Below are positions 7,784-14,936 of a DNA stretch of 26,423 nt, one piece after another. Origin of the DNA: JBAXTU01 sp037130015 (GTDB lineage: Bacteria > Patescibacteriota > Patescibacteriia > 2-01-FULL-39-33). The number at the start of each line of letters is the position of its first letter. The stretch's first letter is position 1. The DNA lies in contig JBAXTU010000013.1 of NCBI GenBank assembly GCA_037130015.1, positions 1 through 26,423 of the forward strand, written 5' to 3'. Both the position numbers and the translations under genes were made by a program. The notes beneath the pieces were generated by a model. The model saw only the letters and a program-made list of their open reading frames with translations, ran no database searches and was not told the DNA's origin.

Positions 7784-8731
7784 ATGTCAAAAATAAAAAT
7801 CGTCTTTATCGGCACGCCGGACTTCGCCGTGCCTTATTTAAACTCAATTTTAGCTGACGCTGATTTTGAAGTTTTGGGCGTAATAACTCAATCAGACAAA
7901 CCATCCGGACGCAAACAAGAACTCACACCATCGGCTGTAAAAATTTCAGCTGAAAAAAATAATCTGACCATTTGGCAACCAGAAAATATCAAAAATAATC
8001 CGGAACTAATTCAAACTTTAAAAAATTTACAGCCAGATCTTTTGGTGGTGGTAGCTTATGGCCAAATCATTCCACAAGAAATTTTAGACATTGCTACTCA
8101 TGGAAATATAAATGTTCATCCGTCACTCTTGCCCAAATATCGTGGTGCCTCACCCATTCAAAGCGCACTGCTAGCCGGCGAAACAGAAACTGGCATCAGC
8201 ATCATGCTCATGGATGCCAAAATGGATCATGGCCCAATTTTGACACAAGAAAAAATAAAACTACTAGGAGAAGAAACTAACAAGTCTCTGCATGATGACT
8301 TGGCACAAATCGGCGCGCCCATTTTGATTAATACTATCAAAAAATATTTACATCAAGAAATTACACCAACAGAACAAAATCATGCTGAGGCAACATTCTG
8401 TAAAACCATTTCCAAAACAGACGCACAAATAAACTGGTCACTTCCAGCAAAAAAAATCAAGCAAAAAATTTACGCCTTTTACCCTTGGCCAGGCACTTGG
8501 ACAACACTAGACAATAAACGAGTAAAAATTTTTCCGCCAGTCCAAATTAAAAAAATAAATTCTACCGATAAAAAAACCGGGCAGATTATTTTGGAAAATA
8601 AAAAACTCGCCACTATGTGCGGTGAGGATTTTTTGATAATTAATAATTTACAACTAGAAGGCGGTAAAGAAATGAGTGCCGAGAATTTTTTGGCGGGACA
8701 TCAAGATATTGAAGGAAAGTTTTTTATTTAA
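7784..8731 (+). CDS. fmt: Methionyl-tRNA formyltransferase
   Basis: Transfers a formyl group from 10-formyl-tetrahydrofolate to Met-tRNA(fMet) for initiation. At 315 residues it has the usual length. The N-terminal formyltransferase domain begins IKIVFIGTPDFAVPYLNSIL and contains VVAYGQIIPQEIL and the catalytic-site segment NVHPSLLPKYRGASPIQ, followed by MDAKMDHGPIL. The C-terminal tRNA-binding domain includes INWSLPAKKIKQKIYAFYPWPGTW. It is the second gene of def-fmt. The TAA stop directly abuts the TAA of the convergent polymerase gene (TAATTAA), with no terminator between them. Confidence 0.97.
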   Translation: MSKIKIVFIGTPDFAVPYLNSILADADFEVLGVITQSDKPSGRKQELTPSAVKISAEKNNLTIWQPENIKNNPELIQTLKNLQPDLLVVVAYGQIIPQEILDIATHGNINVHPSLLPKYRGASPIQSALLAGETETGISIMLMDAKMDHGPILTQEKIKLLGEETNKSLHDDLAQIGAPILINTIKKYLHQEITPTEQNHAEATFCKTISKTDAQINWSLPAKKIKQKIYAFYPWPGTWTTLDNKRVKIFPPVQIKKINSTDKKTGQIILENKKLATMCGEDFLIINNLQLEGGKEMSAENFLAGHQDIEGKFFI

Positions 8732-10006
8732 TTAAAGAAAAAATCCCAAAAAAATCAACAGGGCCATATCCATATAAAATTCAGGTCTCATCAAATAATT
8801 CGTGTAAATACTCATAATAGAGACAAAACTAAAATAAGACAAAAGCATCACCGGCAAAAACGCCGGTCTTTTTTTGGCCCAAACATAAATACCTGAAAAT
8901 CCAACACCCCACAAAATAGCGGCCAGCAAAATTCCTAACAAACCAAAATCCGCCTGATACGAAAATAAAAAAGTTGCTGTCACCCACCATGGTAAAAACA
9001 TAGCTTCCCAATTCATGTTGGCAGAAATATTTGAGACGTGAAATATTTTAATCAGCGGATTAAAAACCGACAAGTCATACAAGCCATAAAAAAAATTATT
9101 AGAATTAAAAAAATTAAGCGATCGCATTAAGGCTTGCAAATTAAAAGACGGAATTAGATATAATGGTAATGACCAGCTCAACCAAGCTGGCAGATGAATG
9201 CCGGACAAATTAGCCAAATAAGTAAAAGGATTATAATCAATGTCCGACAAATAATCTTTGCGATAAGTGACGTAATGCCGAAAAGCCGGCACAGACACAG
9301 CCACAAATAATACTACTAGCCCAGCCACCAGTGAAGCTATAATAACTTTTTTAGCGTTGGCTGTTTTAATATTTAATATCAAATACGAAAAATAACAAAG
9401 CAAAACCGCAAACACCACATTAGATCTAGCCGCATATAAAAATAAGATTAAAAAACCAACAATAATATTAGCTATTAATAAATTTTTGTTTATTGGCTTT
9501 AACTTTTTATTTTGCAAATAAATAAAAAAAGAAATGGGAATAAAAATTCTTGGCAATAACGCCAAATATTCCCAAACGCCAAAAACCTGCTTATTAATTA
9601 TAAAACGTAATTTATCAGGCTCAGAAGATAAAATCGGCAAGGTGCCGAATTTAAGATATATATAAATATTAGAAGCAAGGCAAGCCAAAGTCATTAAAAA
9701 TAAAATTATAAAAACAAAATTGTCAGAAGTATAATAATTTTCTTTTTTTTCTTTAATTTTGTCCCACCATTTTGAGCTTTCTAAACTACTAAAATAAAAA
9801 ATCAACAAAAATCCAATCAGCACCAGCCAAAATTGAAAACTAAATGGCAACTCATACGGGCTTAATCGCAGTTGAGAAATTCCAATAGCAACTAGCCACA
9901 AAGAAATCAGCAAACTGACAGGACTAAATTTATTTTTTCCAAACAAATAAAAAAACCCGACTACTAGGCCAAGTAAAACAAAGATAAATAAAACTAATAA
10001 ATTCAT
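8732..10006 (-). CDS. Wzy-like oligosaccharide repeat unit polymerase (membrane)
   Basis: A 424-residue polytopic membrane protein with about ten or more hydrophobic segments, for example FIFVLLGLVVGFFYLFG at the N-terminus. It contains a larger extracytoplasmic-type loop (about residues 225-300, with SVPAFRHYVTYRKDYLSDI). Topology and the pairing with a glycosyltransferase fit O-antigen or oligosaccharide repeat polymerases, which join lipid-linked units on the outer face of the membrane. The family has little sequence conservation, so the call rests on topology and context. Its ATG overlaps the glycosyltransferase stop (ATGA, 10003-10006), implying translational coupling. Confidence 0.7.
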   Translation of the reverse strand: MNLLVLFIFVLLGLVVGFFYLFGKNKFSPVSLLISLWLVAIGISQLRLSPYELPFSFQFWLVLIGFLLIFYFSSLESSKWWDKIKEKKENYYTSDNFVFIILFLMTLACLASNIYIYLKFGTLPILSSEPDKLRFIINKQVFGVWEYLALLPRIFIPISFFIYLQNKKLKPINKNLLIANIIVGFLILFLYAARSNVVFAVLLCYFSYLILNIKTANAKKVIIASLVAGLVVLFVAVSVPAFRHYVTYRKDYLSDIDYNPFTYLANLSGIHLPAWLSWSLPLYLIPSFNLQALMRSLNFFNSNNFFYGLYDLSVFNPLIKIFHVSNISANMNWEAMFLPWWVTATFLFSYQADFGLLGILLAAILWGVGFSGIYVWAKKRPAFLPVMLLSYFSFVSIMSIYTNYLMRPEFYMDMALLIFLGFFL

Positions 10007-10794
10007 TTTTTAAAATTAGGATAACCAAAGCCATGTTTTATAAAATATTGCCAAGCGCTATGAAAAAAATTCCATTGCTTATCAATAACTTTTTGCTGGG
10101 CAAATGATTTACCTTGGTAGTGAATTATTTTAAAACTCGGTGTGTAATAAACCGGTTCACCAGCAGTCCAAAAACGCAAACAAAAATCAGCATCATCAAA
10201 CCAAATAAAAAATCTTTCATCCATCTCCCCTACTTTTTTTAAAGAGCTCTGACGCGTAAACATAAAAGCTCCCATCACTTGATCAACTGAACCTTCTTTT
10301 TCATAATCAAAATCAACAGCTAAATATTTTTCAATGGGTTTTAAGTGTGAAAAAAATTTTGGCAATTTTAGCAACATTAAAAAAATCGGCCACCAAGTCG
10401 GAAATCGTCGCACTGATGGCTGAAATGAACCGTCAGGAAAAACCAAACGGCAACCAACCATGCCAGCACCTTTATGCGTGGTCATAAAATCAACAGCTTT
10501 TTGTAAGGTGTCTGAAAATAGCTCAGTATCCGGATTTAAAAATAAAATATAATCACCAGTCGCCTGCCTCAGCGCAATATTATTGGCCATAGCAAAACCC
10601 AAATTTTTTTTATTGGCAACAACTTTTACACTAGAAAATTTTTCTCTAACCATATCAATGGTGCCATCATCAGAATTATTATCAACCACAAAAATTTCTG
10701 TTTGAGCCGACAGAGAATTTTTTAAAATTGATTGCAAACATTTTTCAAGCAAATCACGCACTTGCCAAGACACAATAATGATGGAAATTTTCAT
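10003..10794 (-). CDS. Glycosyltransferase family 2
   Basis: Cytoplasmic sugar transferase of the GT2/GT-A fold, similar to rhamnosyltransferase-type proteins. I take ATG 10794 as the start (MKISIIIVSWQVRDLLEKCL); the 19 residues possible upstream would have to be transcribed from before the -10 box. Visible motifs are VVDNNSDDGT for nucleotide-sugar binding, the DxD-equivalent LNPDTELF at about residue 85, and WFDDADFCLRFW plus KIIHYQGKS near the C-terminus. The 263-residue length is usual. It probably builds the repeat unit polymerised by the overlapping Wzy-like gene. The stop is TGA, so UGA is not recoded here. Confidence 0.93.
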   Translation of the reverse strand: MKISIIIVSWQVRDLLEKCLQSILKNSLSAQTEIFVVDNNSDDGTIDMVREKFSSVKVVANKKNLGFAMANNIALRQATGDYILFLNPDTELFSDTLQKAVDFMTTHKGAGMVGCRLVFPDGSFQPSVRRFPTWWPIFLMLLKLPKFFSHLKPIEKYLAVDFDYEKEGSVDQVMGAFMFTRQSSLKKVGEMDERFFIWFDDADFCLRFWTAGEPVYYTPSFKIIHYQGKSFAQQKVIDKQWNFFHSAWQYFIKHGFGYPNFKK

Positions 10795-10822
10795 AAATAT
10801 ACACAAATTATGAGATAATCTT

Positions 10823-10851
10823 ATTATACCTGAAATAATTGACAAAAACAA
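10823..10851 (-). promoter_or_regulatory. Putative promoter for the polysaccharide genes
   Basis: Minus strand TATAAT (10823-10828) with a weak -35, TTGTTT (10846-10851), at 17 bases. It overlaps the divergent pyrB promoter, so the two may compete for polymerase. Confidence 0.5.
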
Positions 10852-10867
10852 CGAGCCACGTTAAAAT
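10839..10867 (+). promoter_or_regulatory. pyrB promoter
   Basis: TTGACA (10839-10844), 17 bases, TAAAAT (10862-10867). The start point near 10874 gives a leader of about 50 bases that ends in an SD. Confidence 0.8.
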
Positions 10868-10925
10868 ATTCGTGAGTTTACGGAAACCAGGTTCTTTTAA
10901 AAAACACACTAAGAGGAGAAGACGA

Positions 10926-11846
10926 ATGCTAAAACATGTCACTAAAGCGCAAGATTTCAATCCCCAATTAATGGAAGACATTTTTTCTGAAGCCGACCAT
11001 ATGGAAACCATTGTCCGGCATGGTAGTAGTAATATTCTGGCCGGAAAAATTTTGGCTACCTTGTTTTACCAACCATCAACCAGAACGCGACTGTCATTTG
11101 AAACCGCTATGCTACGACTTGGCGGTCAAGTGATTTCCACGGAAAACGCCAAAGAATTTTCTTCAGCAGCCAAAGGTGAAAGCTTGCAAGACACTATTCG
11201 CACAGTCGGTTATTTTGCCAACATTATCGTGCTCAGACATTTTGAAAGTGGTTCAGCCGAAAAAGCAGCTATGATTAGCCATGTACCGATCATTAATGCC
11301 GGTGATGGTCCAGGACAACACCCAACACAAGCACTCTTGGACGTCTACACCATTTATAAAAAATTCAAAAAGTTTGAAGGGTTGCAAGTGGCCATGGTCG
11401 GCGACCTACTTAATGGCAGAACAGTGCGCTCGCTATGTTATCTGCTCAGCAAATTTCCAATTGCCAAAATTTGGTTTGTAGCTCCAGATGTAGTGCGCAT
11501 GAGAGATGATATTAAACAGCATTTGCGCGAACACAAAATTCCATTTGAAGAAGAAAGCGATCTGGAAAGGGTGGCGCAAATTGTTGACGTTATTTATCAA
11601 ACACGCATCCAGCAAGAATACTTCGGCGATCGTTCAGATGATTATCAGCGAGCCGTTGGTAAATACATCATCAATGGACAATTGGTTCAACTAATGAAAC
11701 CCAAAGCTATTATTATGCATCCCTTGCCAAGAGTGGGAGAAATTACCACCGAGGTGGATGCGGATCACCGCGCTGTTTATTTCAAACAAGTTGAAAATGG
11801 CCTGCATGTCAGAATGGCCCTGCTCAATATGTTGCTCAACGAATAG
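10926..11846 (+). CDS. pyrB: Aspartate carbamoyltransferase catalytic subunit
   Basis: Joins carbamoyl phosphate to aspartate in pyrimidine synthesis. ATG 10926 is chosen because AGGAG lies at 10914-10918, 7 bases upstream, and because the promoter start point lies inside the longer reading frame. The 306-residue protein has the carbamoyl-phosphate loop S51-T-R-T-R with LSFETA, then SAAKGESLQDTIRT, the HPTQALLDVYTI segment at about residue 132, and HPLPR at about 265. The second half has the usual aspartate domain. No pyrI, pyrC or other pyr gene is adjacent, so the gene stands alone between its own promoter and terminator. The clear SD is unusual for this window. Confidence 0.97.
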   Translation: MLKHVTKAQDFNPQLMEDIFSEADHMETIVRHGSSNILAGKILATLFYQPSTRTRLSFETAMLRLGGQVISTENAKEFSSAAKGESLQDTIRTVGYFANIIVLRHFESGSAEKAAMISHVPIINAGDGPGQHPTQALLDVYTIYKKFKKFEGLQVAMVGDLLNGRTVRSLCYLLSKFPIAKIWFVAPDVVRMRDDIKQHLREHKIPFEEESDLERVAQIVDVIYQTRIQQEYFGDRSDDYQRAVGKYIINGQLVQLMKPKAIIMHPLPRVGEITTEVDADHRAVYFKQVENGLHVRMALLNMLLNE

Positions 11847-11867
11847 CACAATTTTAAACTAAAACAT

Positions 11868-11907
11868 AGCCGAACAGCACTTCACTGCTCGGCTTTTTAT
11901 TTTTTTC
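11868..11907 (+). terminator. pyrB terminator
   Basis: Hairpin with arms AGCCGAACAG and CTGCTCGGCT (one mismatch) and loop CACTTCA, followed by TTTTTATTTTTTT. Confidence 0.9.
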
Positions 11908-11912
11908 TAAAC

Positions 11913-11941
11913 TTGATTTTTCAAGATATTTTTGATATATT
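11913..11941 (+). promoter_or_regulatory. Promoter of tRNA-Gln and CYTH gene
   Basis: TTGATT (11913-11918), 17 bases, TATATT (11936-11941) preceded by TGA (extended -10). The start point near 11948 leaves about 21 bases of 5' leader to be removed by RNase P. Confidence 0.75.
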
Positions 11942-11968
11942 GTAAAGGCAAATAAAAACAAATTATAA

Positions 11969-12039
11969 TGCGGGATCGTCTAATGGTAGGACACGCCCCT
12001 CTGGAGGGTGGTATCATGGTTCGAGTCCATGTCCCGCAG
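11969..12039 (+). tRNA. tRNA-Gln (anticodon CTG)
   Basis: A 71-base cloverleaf. Acceptor stem TGCGGGA/TCCCGCA (11969-11975 with 12032-12038), D stem GTC/GAC with loop TAATGGTAG, anticodon stem CGCCC/GGGTG with loop CTCTGGA (anticodon CTG at 12001-12003), T arm CATGG-TTCGAGT-CCATG (12015-12031). The U1-A72 pair and G73 discriminator are glutamine identity features and settle the 5' end at 11969. CCA is not encoded, so it must be added enzymatically. Confidence 0.95.
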
Positions 12040-12058
12040 TTAATAAAACTCCAACAAT

Positions 12059-12649
12059 ATGCAAACAGAGATAGAAGCAAAATTTCCACAAATAGACGTG
12101 GATTTATTGCAATCAAAATTAAAAGAAATCGGCGCCAAATTAATTCACCCGGAAATTTTGATGCGCCGGCATGTTTTTGATTATCCTGATTATCGCCTGT
12201 ATCAAATTGGTGGCTGGATTAGACTCAGGCAAGAAAATGAAAAAATAACATTGAGTTACAAACAACTCAACGATCGCACTCTGCACGGCACCAAGGAAAT
12301 AAATTTAACTGTTGATGATTATGACAAAACTTATGGTTTTTTAACCACCATCGGTTTTATAGAAAAATCATACCAAGAAACAAAAAGAGAGACCTGGATA
12401 TATAAAAATGTAGAAATTACAATTGACACTTGGCCCTGGGTGCCAACTTTTGTGGAAATTGAAGGTCCGACCGAAGTTTTAGTCAAGGAGGTCGCTTCTG
12501 ATTTGGGACTGGACTGGCAACAAGCCATGCATGGCAGTGTGGAAACTGTCTATCAAATGCACTATAATGTCACGGACAAGGAAATTAACAGTTGGAAGGA
12601 AGTCAAATTTAATCCGGTACCGGATTGGCTTTTGGCCAAGAAAAAATAA
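12059..12649 (+). CDS. CYTH-domain protein (class IV adenylate cyclase / triphosphatase fold)
   Basis: A 196-residue protein of the CYTH superfamily, which acts on triphosphate-containing substrates within a beta-barrel tunnel. The signature ExExK is at the N-terminus (E4, E6, K8 in TEIEAKF). Alternating charged strands follow, including GGWIRLRQENEKITLSYK, GTKEINLTV, KRETWIYKNVEITID and PTFVEIEGPTE. Members may be CyaB-like adenylate cyclases, thiamine triphosphatases or inorganic triphosphatases, and sequence alone does not decide. The ATG is 19 bases after the tRNA 3' end with no promoter between, so the mRNA probably comes from the tRNA transcript. No SD is seen. Confidence 0.9.
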   Translation: MQTEIEAKFPQIDVDLLQSKLKEIGAKLIHPEILMRRHVFDYPDYRLYQIGGWIRLRQENEKITLSYKQLNDRTLHGTKEINLTVDDYDKTYGFLTTIGFIEKSYQETKRETWIYKNVEITIDTWPWVPTFVEIEGPTEVLVKEVASDLGLDWQQAMHGSVETVYQMHYNVTDKEINSWKEVKFNPVPDWLLAKKK

Positions 12650-12691
12650 CTTTAGATATGAAAGCACTCAATTTTTAATACTACGAATAAA

Positions 12692-12738
12692 AAATCCTGC
12701 AATCTCGCGGAAGCGAAGTTGCAGGGTTTTTGTTTTTT
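12692..12738. terminator. Bidirectional terminator, CYTH gene / malic enzyme
   Basis: Arms CCTGCAA (12696-12702) and TTGCAGG (12719-12725) enclose a second small stem TCGC-GGAA-GCGA. A T-run follows on the plus strand, and an A-run on the left serves the convergent malic enzyme gene. Confidence 0.88.
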
Positions 12739-12761
12739 TATTAGTTGGATGTTTTTAATAT

Positions 12762-13907
12762 TTATACATTAGTCACCATTTTTTTTATTACTTGAGCAAT
12801 TACTTTTGGCACTTTCTTGTCCAACACCTTAGGAATAATATTCTTACTGGTTGGTTGTTTAACACATTTAGCGATAGCTTGCGCAGTTGCTAATTTCATC
12901 TCCGTTGTCACTTTTCTAGCACCGCTATCTAACAAGCCCCGGAATAAACCAGGAAAAACTAAGGCATTATTAATCTGATTAGGAAAATCACTCCGACCAG
13001 TGGCGGCCACTAAAGCACCAGCTAAAAGCGCCTGATCCGGCATAATTTCTGGAATCGGATTAGCCATGGCAAAAATAATTGCCTTATCATTCATTGATTG
13101 AACCATGGATTTAGTCAATAAATTGGGTTGAGAAACGCCAATAAAAACATCGGCACCCTTGATAGCACCACTAAGATCGGTTTCAATTTTTTTGGCAAAT
13201 TTTGCCAAAGCTTTTTTATCTTCATTCAAGTCTGTCCGCCGACTACTAATAGTGCCTTTAGAATCTAAAATAGAAAAATTTTTCAAACCAGCTGACAGCA
13301 ATAATTTTGTAATAGCAACACCGGCTGCACCAGCACCATTAATAACGATATAGCAGTCAGGCAGTTTTTTCTTGGCCACCTTTAAAGCATTAATTAATCC
13401 AGCCAATACGACAATTGCCGTGCCATGTTGATCATCGTGTATAACTGGAATGTTTAATTTTTCAATTAGTTGCCGTTCAATTTCAAAACACCTGGGAGCA
13501 CTAATATCTTCCAAATTGATGCCGGAAAAACTCGGCGCTAATAATTCCACAACTTTAATAATAGATTGAGTGTCCTGACTAGCCAGACAAAGTGGATAAG
13601 CATCTACACCAGCTAATTCCTTAAATAGAATTGCTTTACCCTCCATGACCGGCATCGCCGCTTCTGGTCCAATATTTCCTAATCCTAAAACCGCAGATCC
13701 GTCCGTAATAATAGCGATAGTATTGCCGACATTAGTATACTTTTTGATTAATTTTTTATCCTTAGCAATCTGTCGACTGACTTCGGCGACTCCTGGCGTA
13801 TAAGCCAAAGCCAAGTCATCGGAAGTTTTTAATTTTATTTTAGAACAAATTTCAATTTTGCCTCTATTTTTGGCATGCATTTGTAATGATTTTTTATTGA
13901 TATCCAT
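12762..13907 (-). CDS. Malic enzyme (NAD(P)-dependent malate dehydrogenase, decarboxylating)
   Basis: Converts malate to pyruvate and CO2 with reduction of NAD(P). The 381-residue protein matches the short bacterial form, lacking the C-terminal phosphotransacetylase-like domain of MaeB. Visible segments: SDDLALAYTPGVAEVSRQI, DGSAVLGLGNIGPEAAMPVM with GKAILFKELAGVDAYPL, the metal site NLEDISAPRCFEIE, IPVIHDDQHGTAIV, and the Rossmann loop INGAGAAGVAI followed by ILDSKG. The Asp after the second strand suggests a preference for NAD over NADP (inference). AMANPIPEIMPD and GRSDFPNQINNALVFPG complete the active site. No other central carbon gene adjoins it. Confidence 0.96.
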   Translation of the reverse strand: MDINKKSLQMHAKNRGKIEICSKIKLKTSDDLALAYTPGVAEVSRQIAKDKKLIKKYTNVGNTIAIITDGSAVLGLGNIGPEAAMPVMEGKAILFKELAGVDAYPLCLASQDTQSIIKVVELLAPSFSGINLEDISAPRCFEIERQLIEKLNIPVIHDDQHGTAIVVLAGLINALKVAKKKLPDCYIVINGAGAAGVAITKLLLSAGLKNFSILDSKGTISSRRTDLNEDKKALAKFAKKIETDLSGAIKGADVFIGVSQPNLLTKSMVQSMNDKAIIFAMANPIPEIMPDQALLAGALVAATGRSDFPNQINNALVFPGLFRGLLDSGARKVTTEMKLATAQAIAKCVKQPTSKNIIPKVLDKKVPKVIAQVIKKMVTNV

Positions 13908-13938
13908 ATTATTGATTATTAATAAAGTAGTATAATCT

Positions 13939-13968
13939 ATTATAGTGCATTTCTCTATTAATTAACAA
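13939..13968 (-). promoter_or_regulatory. Putative malic enzyme promoter
   Basis: Minus strand TTGTTA (13963-13968), 18 bases, TATAAT (13939-13944). The leader would be about 25 bases. Confidence 0.55.
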
Positions 13969-13993
13969 CTTTTTTTGACGTCATTAGAAATAA

Positions 13994-14022
13994 TTTACTG
14001 AACAATTAAAAAAGTGTATAAT
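13994..14022 (+). promoter_or_regulatory. Promoter of the DUF1003-like gene (leaderless)
   Basis: TTTACT (13994-13999), 17 bases, TATAAT (14017-14022). The predicted start point coincides with the ATG at 14029. Confidence 0.72.
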
Positions 14023-14028
14023 ATAATT

Positions 14029-14445
14029 ATGTCCACACACAATCCACAACAACGATTAAAAGAAAGATCAAAAACCGGTCCCCATTTGACCGAAGATGAA
14101 CACTTGGGTTTTAATGGCCGACTCGCCCTACTCATCACTAAGATGGTCGGTACTATGTGGTGCGCCTATTTTTTTGCTATTATAGCTTTTATTAGCCTAC
14201 CATCGGCTATTATCAACGGCACAGCCACATTCATTTCTTGGCTTGCTCAAACATTTTTACAACTAGTGCTTTTATCAGTGATTATGGTCGGTCAACGTGT
14301 GGCCGCCCAAGCCTCGGACAAACAAGCCCTACAAACCTACAAAGACACTGAAGCGCTTCTTAGGCTCCAAGACCAAATCCACAAAATGGTTGAAAATAAC
14401 AACAAGCTAACCAAGGAAATTCATGAGCATATCTTTGAAAAATAA
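14029..14445 (+). CDS. DUF1003-like membrane protein
   Basis: A 138-residue protein with two membrane segments (about residues 42-60, AYFFAIIAFISLPSAII, and 68-85, WLAQTFLQLVLLSVIMVG) and a C-terminal helical, possibly coiled-coil tail (LRLQDQIHKMVENNNKLTKEIHEHI). FNGRLALLITKMVGTMWCAYFF and the FLQLVLLSVIMVGQ segment resemble DUF1003 proteins, whose function is unknown. I choose ATG 14029 rather than the upstream GTG at 14014, because that GTG precedes the -10 box and would not be transcribed. The gene is monocistronic, with a terminator directly after it. Confidence 0.8.
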   Translation: MSTHNPQQRLKERSKTGPHLTEDEHLGFNGRLALLITKMVGTMWCAYFFAIIAFISLPSAIINGTATFISWLAQTFLQLVLLSVIMVGQRVAAQASDKQALQTYKDTEALLRLQDQIHKMVENNNKLTKEIHEHIFEK

Positions 14446-14454
14446 AAGCCAAGT

Positions 14455-14481
14455 CAGCCCGCCAGCCAGTGGGCTGTTTTT
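14455..14481 (+). terminator. Terminator after the DUF1003-like gene
   Basis: Arms CAGCCC and GGGCTG (14455-14460, 14471-14476) followed by TTTTT. Confidence 0.8.
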
Positions 14482-14499
14482 AATTATTTGACTTTTTAC

Positions 14500-14528
14500 T
14501 TGACTTATTTATGTTTATATGCTACACT
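14500..14528 (+). promoter_or_regulatory. Cold-shock gene promoter
   Basis: TTGACT (14500-14505), 17 bases, TACACT (14523-14528) preceded by TGC (extended -10). The start point near 14535 gives a 5' leader of nearly 80 bases, the longest apparent untranslated leader in the window apart from the lytic transglycosylase's. Confidence 0.75.
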
Positions 14529-14612
14529 ACCTAAGTAAAAATATGAGCTAAAAGGTGGTCGAGTTTTAAAATCTCTATTCATTACAATCTTAAAAACTAA
14601 GTTCCAAAATTT

Positions 14613-14810
14613 GTGACTGGTACAATCAAAAAATTAACCGATAAAGGTTTCGGTTTTATCACAGTTGACGGAGAAGCAAAAGATTTGTTTTTCCACAGCA
14701 ACTCTTTGGTCGGCGTTCAATTCAATGAATTGCGCGAAGGTGACGCTGTTTCTTTCGAGACAGAACAATCCCCAAAAGGACCAAACGCTGTCAACGTTCA
14801 ACGCGCTTAA
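14613..14810 (+). CDS. Cold-shock protein (CspA family)
   Basis: A 65-residue single-domain nucleic-acid chaperone that binds single-stranded RNA and DNA. RNP1 (KGFGFITV) and RNP2 (DLFFHS) are both present and the GDAVSFETEQSPKGPNAVNVQ end is typical. The start is GTG 14613: an in-frame TAA at 14598-14600 rules out any earlier start, and the family begins at this point. There is no SD near it. The only SD-like sequence, AAAAGGTGG, is about 55 bases upstream, just after a two-codon ATG-AGC-TAA. The long leader fits the post-transcriptional control known for csp mRNAs. Confidence 0.95.
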   Translation: MTGTIKKLTDKGFGFITVDGEAKDLFFHSNSLVGVQFNELREGDAVSFETEQSPKGPNAVNVQRA

Positions 14811-14829
14811 TAACGCGATTGAAAATAAA

Positions 14830-14860
14830 AACAACTCCGATTCGTCGGAGTTGTTTTTTT
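14830..14860 (+). terminator. Cold-shock gene terminator
   Basis: Arms AACAACTCCGA and TCGGAGTTGTT around a TTCG tetraloop, followed by a T-run. Confidence 0.93.
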
Positions 14861-14876
14861 ATAATAATAAAAGTCA

Positions 14877-14885
14877 TGATATAAT
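14877..14885 (+). promoter_or_regulatory. Extended -10 element of the flavoprotein gene (leaderless)
   Basis: TGATATAAT, a perfect extended -10. Transcription would begin at about 14892, exactly the A of the ATG that encodes the family-typical N-terminus. No good -35 is seen; the position falls in the T-run of the preceding terminator. Confidence 0.7.
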
Positions 14886-14891
14886 CAAAAT

Positions 14892-14936
14892 ATGATTTAC
14901 GATTAAGCAATTATAGGCGGTGGCGCATCAGGACTA
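14892..14936 (+). other. Disrupted N-terminal segment of the flavoprotein (in-frame TAA at codon 5)
   Basis: Read in the same frame as the downstream gene, this segment gives M-I-Y-D-stop-A-I-I-G-G-G-A-S-G-L and then the M at 14937. Family members start with a similar strand and the FAD-binding GGGASG loop, and TTA (Leu) at codon 5 would restore it. The TAA is at 14904-14906. The intact GGGASG after the stop shows that this was coding until recently, or that the base is a sequencing error. Confidence 0.85.

Noticed and set aside
10839..10925. Longer pyrB start at 10839
   Set aside because: It lies in the -35 box; the SD at 10914-10918 supports 10926.
11964..11969. TATAAT just before tRNA-Gln as its promoter
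   Set aside because: It overlaps the first base of the tRNA, so transcription would start inside the gene. The box at 11936-11941 fits instead.
11970..12038. tRNA with ends shifted by one base (G1, A73)
   Set aside because: That would share a base between the acceptor and T stems. The 11969-12039 version gives full stems plus U1-A72 and G73, as expected for Gln.
14904..14906. TAA read as a recoded sense codon
   Set aside because: TAA is the regular stop of most genes here, and CPR recoding concerns TGA, which also acts as a stop in this window (10003-10005, 17561-17563).
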